A stretch of 64,000 nt of DNA, taken from contig NC_011901.1 in assembly GCF_000021985.1 (NCBI RefSeq), positions 1,736,001 to 1,800,000 on the forward strand, written 5' to 3'. Position 1 is the stretch's first letter. Every line of letters begins with the position of its first letter. Below are positions 59,504 to 64,000 of the stretch, piece after piece. The notes beneath the pieces were generated by a model. That model did not search any database, had not been told where the DNA came from, and saw only the letters and a list, made by a program, of their open reading frames with translations. Position numbers and translations under genes: made by a program. The stretch comes from Thioalkalivibrio sulfidiphilus HL-EbGr7. GTDB lineage: Bacteria; Pseudomonadota; Gammaproteobacteria; Ectothiorhodospirales; Ectothiorhodospiraceae.

Positions 59504-62387
59504 GCGTCTGCCGGCACGGGACGGGGAGTGGATCGACCGCTCGCGCACCCTGCGCTTCAGCTTCGAGGGACGCGAGTACAGCGCGTTTGCGGGCGACACC
59601 ATCAGCTCTGCGCTGCTGGCCAATGGCGTGCGCGTGCTGGGACGCAGCTTCAAGTACCACCGGCCCCGGGGCGTGTTCTCGGCGGCCAACCACGACAGCA
59701 ACGTGCTGCTGCAGTCGGACTCCGATTTCAACATCCGTGGCGACGTCACCGCCGTTGCAGACGGCATGCGGCTCAGCGCCATCAACACCCAGGGCGGCCT
59801 GGACAAGGACCGGGGCCGGTTCCTGGACAGGCTCTCGCCCCTGCTGCCGGTGGGCTTCTATTACAAGACCTTCCACCGCCCCAAGGCGCTGTTCCCCTTC
59901 TGGGAGAACCAGATCCGCAAGCGGGCGGGACTCGGGCGTATCGACACCCAATGGCCCGAACTGCGCCTGCCCAAGCGCCACGGCTTCTGCGACCTGCTGG
60001 TGGTGGGCGCGGGTCCCTCGGGCCTGAGCGCCGCGATAGCTGCCGCGGAAAGCGGCGCCCGTGTCTGGCTGGTGGATGAGAACGCCCGCGCCGGCGGCAG
60101 CCTCAACGACCGGCAGGACGGCGCGCTGCGCGATCAACTGCTCGCGCGCCTGGCGGATCTCCCCAATCTCACCTTCCTGCCGGACACCGTCGCCGCCGGC
60201 TGGTACGCGGATCACTACGTGCCCCTGGTCACACCGAAGGGCCTCATCCGCCTGCGCGCCCGTGCGGTCATCGTGGCCGGCGGCGTCTACGAGCAGCCCG
60301 CGGTGTTTCGCAACAACGACCTGCCGGGCGTGATGCTCGCGAGCGCGGCCCTGCGGCTCGCCCGCCGCTACGGCGTAGCCGCCTGCGAGTCCGCCGTGAT
60401 CCTCGCCGCCAACAGCGATGCCTACCGCAACGCCCTGGAACTGAAGGCGCTCGGCATCCCCGTCAAGGCCATCGTGGACCTGGACGCCCCCGAAACGCGG
60501 GGCGATCTGCACGATCAGGTACGGGCCGCGGGCATCGCCGTCCATGGCCGCAGCACCGTCTACAGCGCCGAGGGCGAGGGCCTGCTCCAGGCCGTCACCG
60601 TCTGCGCCCTGGATGCCGAGGGCAGGGCGAAACCGGAGACCGCCCAGCGCATCGACTGCGACGGCCTGCTCATGTCCGTGGGCTACGCACCCGCCGCCCC
60701 GATCCTCTACCAGTCTGGCACCCGCATGGTGTTCGCCGAGATCCCGGGCCAGTTCGTGCCGGAACAGTTGCCACCCGGGGTCTTCGCCTGCGGCCGGGTC
60801 AACGGCGTGTTCGATCTCGATGCCCGCGTGGCGGACGGCGCCGCCGCCGCCGGCGAGGCGCTGGCACACCTGGGCATGCAGGCAGGGCCCACCGCGCGGC
60901 CCGGGCGCAGCAGTGAACGCATGTCCCATCCCTGGCCCGTGTTCCCCCACCCCAAGGGCAAGAACTTCGTGGACCTGGACGAAGACCTGCAACTCAAGGA
61001 CCTGGAGCGTGCGGCGGCCGAAGGCTTCGACAACATCGAACTGCTCAAGCGCTACTCCACCGTGGGCATGGGCCCCAGCCAGGGCAAGCACGCCAACATG
61101 AACGCCGTACGCATCCTGGCACGCCTCAACAAGCAGTCCATCGGCGCGACCGGCACCACCACGGCGCGTCCTTTCTACCATCCCGTGCCCATCAAGCACC
61201 TGGCGGGCCGACGCCTGCGTCCGGAGCGGCGCACGCCCATGCACGGCTGGCACCGGGATCACGGCGCGGTGTTCATGCCCGCCGGCCACTGGCAGCGCCC
61301 CAAGTACTACGGACCCGCATCGGAGGCGGAGGCCATCCGTGCCGAGGTGATGGCGGTGCGCGAAGGGGTGGGGCTCATCGATGTCTCGACGCTCGGCAAG
61401 GTGGAGGTGTTCGGCCCCGACGCCGCACGCTTCATGGACCAGCTCTATACGCTGAAGCTCTCCACCGTGAAGCAGGGCATGACCCGCTACGCGCTCATGG
61501 TGGACGAGGCGGGCGTGGTCATCGACGACGGGGTGTGCGCCCGCTGGGGCGAGGAGCATTTCTACGTCAGCACCACCACCACCGGCGCCGAGGCCATCTT
61601 CCGCCAGATGCAGCGGATGATCGGCGAATGGAACCTCAAGGTGGACGTGGTCAACCGCACCAGCCAGCTGGCCTCCATGAACATCGCAGGCCCCCTGACC
61701 CGCGATGTGCTGCAGCCGCTCACCGACGTGGATCTCTCCCAGGCCGCGTTCCCCTTCCTCGGCGCGCGCCAGGGGAGGGTGGCGGGCGTGCCCGCCTGGC
61801 TGTTCCGGGTCGGCTTCGTCGGTGAACTGGGCTTCGAGATCCACGTGCCCGCCGCCCAGGCGCTGCACGTGTGGGAGGCGCTCATGGAGGCGGGCGCGTC
61901 CAGGGGCATCCGGCCCTTCGGCGTGGAGGCACAGCGCCAGCTGCGCCTGGAGAAGGGCCACCTGATCGTGGGCCAGGACACCGACGGCACCTCCAGCCCC
62001 TTCGACGCCAACATGGCCTGGGCGGTGAAGTTCGACAAGCCCTTCTTCCAGGGCAAGCGCAGCCTGCAGATCCTGAAAGAGCGCGCCGCCAACCGCCTGG
62101 TGGGCTTCCGCCTGCCGGGCAGCCATCCGGGCCCGATTCCCAGGGAATGCCACCTGGTGATCCACGACGACGACATCGCCGGCCGGGTCACCAGCATCGG
62201 CTACAGCCCGAGCCTCAAGGCCTGGGTGGGGCTCGCCATGGTGGACAAGACGCTGGCCGATGCGGCGCAGCTCTCCATCCGCGTGGAAGGCGCGGTGATC
62301 ATCCAGGCCGACGTGGTGCCCACGCCCTTCTACGACCCGGAAGGTCTGCGCCAGAAACCGGAAACGGCCGGGGAGGTGAACGCATGA
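59496..62387 (+). CDS. mgdC: N-methylglutamate dehydrogenase subunit C (sarcosine oxidase alpha-like)
   Basis: 963 residues, as usual for SoxA. N-terminal ferredoxin-like domain (FEGREYSAFAGDTISSALLA and SFKYHRPRGVFS), NAD-binding GAGPSG at 171-176 within LLVVGAGPSGLSAAIAAAES, and a C-terminal aminomethyltransferase (GcvT) domain from about residue 570 (EAEAIRAEVMAVREGVGLID) that binds tetrahydrofolate. Oxidises the N-methyl group and transfers it as methylene-THF. Confidence 0.88.
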   Translation: MAKRLPARDGEWIDRSRTLRFSFEGREYSAFAGDTISSALLANGVRVLGRSFKYHRPRGVFSAANHDSNVLLQSDSDFNIRGDVTAVADGMRLSAINTQGGLDKDRGRFLDRLSPLLPVGFYYKTFHRPKALFPFWENQIRKRAGLGRIDTQWPELRLPKRHGFCDLLVVGAGPSGLSAAIAAAESGARVWLVDENARAGGSLNDRQDGALRDQLLARLADLPNLTFLPDTVAAGWYADHYVPLVTPKGLIRLRARAVIVAGGVYEQPAVFRNNDLPGVMLASAALRLARRYGVAACESAVILAANSDAYRNALELKALGIPVKAIVDLDAPETRGDLHDQVRAAGIAVHGRSTVYSAEGEGLLQAVTVCALDAEGRAKPETAQRIDCDGLLMSVGYAPAAPILYQSGTRMVFAEIPGQFVPEQLPPGVFACGRVNGVFDLDARVADGAAAAGEALAHLGMQAGPTARPGRSSERMSHPWPVFPHPKGKNFVDLDEDLQLKDLERAAAEGFDNIELLKRYSTVGMGPSQGKHANMNAVRILARLNKQSIGATGTTTARPFYHPVPIKHLAGRRLRPERRTPMHGWHRDHGAVFMPAGHWQRPKYYGPASEAEAIRAEVMAVREGVGLIDVSTLGKVEVFGPDAARFMDQLYTLKLSTVKQGMTRYALMVDEAGVVIDDGVCARWGEEHFYVSTTTTGAEAIFRQMQRMIGEWNLKVDVVNRTSQLASMNIAGPLTRDVLQPLTDVDLSQAAFPFLGARQGRVAGVPAWLFRVGFVGELGFEIHVPAAQALHVWEALMEAGASRGIRPFGVEAQRQLRLEKGHLIVGQDTDGTSSPFDANMAWAVKFDKPFFQGKRSLQILKERAANRLVGFRLPGSHPGPIPRECHLVIHDDDIAGRVTSIGYSPSLKAWVGLAMVDKTLADAAQLSIRVEGAVIIQADVVPTPFYDPEGLRQKPETAGEVNA

Positions 62388-63028
62388 AACGTCTGAGCCC
62401 CGCCCATGGCCTCCTGCCCCGCGACGGCTTCGAGTGGGGCGAGGTGCGCGGCATGCCCGCGCCGCTCAAGGCAGTGCAACTGCCGGACACCTGGCTCGCC
62501 GACCTGAGCCCGCTGCTTCGCGTGCTGGTCAAGGGCGGTGACGCGGCAGGCTGGATGCGCGCCCACGAACTGCCGGTGTCCGAGGACTGGTTCGTCTGCC
62601 AGGACCTGCCGCAGTTCGGGCCCGACGCCTTCCTGGCCCGCACCGGCAACGCCGAGTTCCTGCTCCACGACGGGCCCTCGGGCGGCCTTGCCCGGCACCT
62701 GGGTCCGCTGTCCGAAGGCCTCGACAACGGCACCCGCATCCTGGTGCGCGACGACCAGGAGATCGCCCTGGGCGGTGAACACGCGGCGCAGCTCATGGCA
62801 GAGTTCTGCTCGCTGGATCTCGCAAGCGTGGGAGATGCGCTGCTCTACACCCGCGTGGCGGGGGTGGGTGTGTGGTTGCGGGTCGAACCCGGCCCGGTGT
62901 ATCGCATGGGCTGCGAGCCCAGCTACGGAGAATACCTATTCGAGACCCTGATGCACGGGGTCCATGACATGCAGGGGGAAGTCATCGGCTTTTCCGACTT
63001 CTACATATCCCGGGAGGATAAAAAATGA
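62384..63028 (+). CDS. mgdD: N-methylglutamate dehydrogenase subunit D (sarcosine oxidase gamma-like)
   Basis: 214 residues. Low-conservation GcvT-like gamma subunit; [13 protein letters not shown] and [20 protein letters not shown] fit SoxG. Its ATG overlaps the mgdC stop and its stop overlaps the gmaS ATG, both as ATGA. Confidence 0.82.
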   Translation: MKRLSPAHGLLPRDGFEWGEVRGMPAPLKAVQLPDTWLADLSPLLRVLVKGGDAAGWMRAHELPVSEDWFVCQDLPQFGPDAFLARTGNAEFLLHDGPSGGLARHLGPLSEGLDNGTRILVRDDQEIALGGEHAAQLMAEFCSLDLASVGDALLYTRVAGVGVWLRVEPGPVYRMGCEPSYGEYLFETLMHGVHDMQGEVIGFSDFYISREDKK

Positions 63029-64000
63029 CACCACAGGAAGCGAAGACCTATCTGGAGAGTCACCAGGTCAAGTACATCCTGGCCCAGTTCGTGGACATCC
63101 ACGGCGTGGCCAAGACCAAGTCCGTGCCCGTCAGTCACCTGGAGGACGTGCTCACCGACGGCGCCGGTTTCGCCGGCTTCGCCGTGTGGGGCCTGCGCAT
63201 GGGTCCCCACGAGGCGGACTACATGGCCCGGGGCGATCTCAGCACCCTGTCCATCGTGCCCTGGCAGCCCGGCTATGCGCGCATCGTCTGCGACGGCTAC
63301 GTCAACGGCGAGCCCTACATGCTGGACACCCGCAACATCCTCGCCGCCCAGGTGAAGCGCCTCAAGGAGCGCGGCTGGACCATGAACACCGGGCTCGAGC
63401 CCGAGTTCAGCCTGCTGCGCCGCGACGGCAACGGCTGCGTCGTCCCCGCCGACGATTCCGACCGGCTCGACAAGCCCTGCTACGACTACAAGGGGCTGTC
63501 CCGTTCCCGTGAGTTCCTGGAGCGCCTGGTGGAGTCCCTGCAGGCGGTGAACTTCGATGTCTACCAGGTGGACCACGAGGACGCCAATGGCCAGTTCGAG
63601 ATCAACTACACCTACTCGGACTGCATGACCTCCGCGGACCGCTACGTGTTCTTCCGCATGGCCGCCGGCGAGATCGCCAACCAGCTGGGACTCATCTGCT
63701 CCTTCATGCCCAAGCCCTTCTCCAACCGCACGGGCAACGGCATGCACATGCACATCTCCATCGCCGATGAATCCAATCCCAACATCTTCCAGGACCCGTC
63801 GGACCCCCGCGGCCTGGAACTCTCCAAGACCGCCTATCACTTCGCAGCGGGCCTGCTGGCCCACGCCCCGGCGCTGACCGCGCTCCTGGCGCCGAGTGTG
63901 AACTCCTACAAGCGCCTGGTGGTGGGCCGCGCACTGTCCGGTTCCACCTGGGCCCCGGCCTTCATCTCCTACGGCGACAACAACCGCACCTCCATGGTGC
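63025..64000 (+). CDS. gmaS: Type III glutamine synthetase, probable gamma-glutamylmethylamide synthetase, partial
   Basis: 325 residues in the window; C-terminus outside. ATG 63025 follows [26 protein letters not shown] near the start, [55 protein letters not shown] and [18 protein letters not shown] are GlnT/GmaS motifs. GmaS joins methylamine to glutamate with ATP. A plain glutamine synthetase role cannot be excluded, but linkage to the SoxABDG-like genes supports GmaS. Confidence 0.87.
   Translation, partial: MTPQEAKTYLESHQVKYILAQFVDIHGVAKTKSVPVSHLEDVLTDGAGFAGFAVWGLRMGPHEADYMARGDLSTLSIVPWQPGYARIVCDGYVNGEPYMLDTRNILAAQVKRLKERGWTMNTGLEPEFSLLRRDGNGCVVPADDSDRLDKPCYDYKGLSRSREFLERLVESLQAVNFDVYQVDHEDANGQFEINYTYSDCMTSADRYVFFRMAAGEIANQLGLICSFMPKPFSNRTGNGMHMHISIADESNPNIFQDPSDPRGLELSKTAYHFAAGLLAHAPALTALLAPSVNSYKRLVVGRALSGSTWAPAFISYGDNNRTSMV

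Noticed and set aside
59235-62165. 976-residue minus-strand frame opposite mgdC
   Set aside because: Shadow caused by high GC at third codon positions; mgdC has clear FAD and GcvT motifs.
57774-63028. Simple sarcosine oxidase operon (soxBDAG)
   Set aside because: Possible on the four subunits alone, but the directly coupled type III glutamine synthetase is the marker of the N-methylglutamate pathway, so that reading is preferred.

Overview
The window holds two unrelated blocks. Positions 1 to about 33,452 are most of a Mu-like transposable prophage, read almost entirely on the minus strand. Positions about 33,453 to 64,000 are host chromosome of a GC-rich gammaproteobacterium. The host gene mix (rnk, arfB, rhlE, DUF4197, FliA-type chemoreceptor promoter, methylamine genes) would fit a halophilic or haloalkaliphilic methylotroph of the Ectothiorhodospiraceae/Chromatiales type, but the taxon is inference. 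No tRNA, rRNA or CRISPR was seen.

Prophage, right to left. The phage left end lies at about 33,452, where it splits a host quinone oxidoreductase gene (qor). It is followed by a divergent repressor (32,411-32,902), an operator/early promoter region, Ner, a second HTH regulator, MuA-like transposase and MuB-like ATPase. Then comes a long train of small early genes down to GemA and a Mor-family activator (22,677-23,105). Lysis genes (holin, transglycosylase, Rz, Rz1) lead into Mu-type head genes: terminase, portal, gp30, protease with internal scaffold start, major head protein, gp35-37. The tail is P2-type and contractile: sheath, tube, E/E' frameshift chaperones, tape measure, U, X, D, W, J, I. 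The spike gene V sits apart, upstream of the sheath. The left edge has tail fibre genes ending in a C-type-lectin/FGE-like protein cut off by the window, resembling the variable proteins of diversity-generating retroelements. A plus-strand secreted-protein gene (4,717-5,028) is inserted in the tail operon as a probable moron. The right end of the phage and the other half of qor are outside the window.

Host, left to right. A chemotaxis/signalling block holds two chemoreceptors flanking an alpha/beta hydrolase, then a PAS-GGDEF diguanylate cyclase. Next are a TauE/SafE permease, a DUF1499 protein, rhlE, rnk, a DJ-1/PfpI protein, a DUF4197 protein, a divergent LysR/wrbA pair, arfB coupled to an Atm1-type ABC exporter, a phosphoribosyltransferase, a YbjN protein and a membrane protein. 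These are followed by a minus-strand hydrolase/phosphoribosyltransferase pair, a CapA-like protein and rtcA.

The last 7 kb (purU, four genes resembling heterotetrameric sarcosine oxidase, and a type III glutamine synthetase running off the edge) look like an N-methylglutamate pathway operon for methylamine oxidation (mgdABCD-gmaS). PurU would return formyl-tetrahydrofolate carbon to formate.

Host intergenic spaces are packed with short repeats of several families: two TA-flanked MITE-like elements, a REP hairpin, TTCCCAATTC-type and CGCAGAGACG-type inverted pairs, and a 36-bp tandem array. One of these sits inside the mgd operon.
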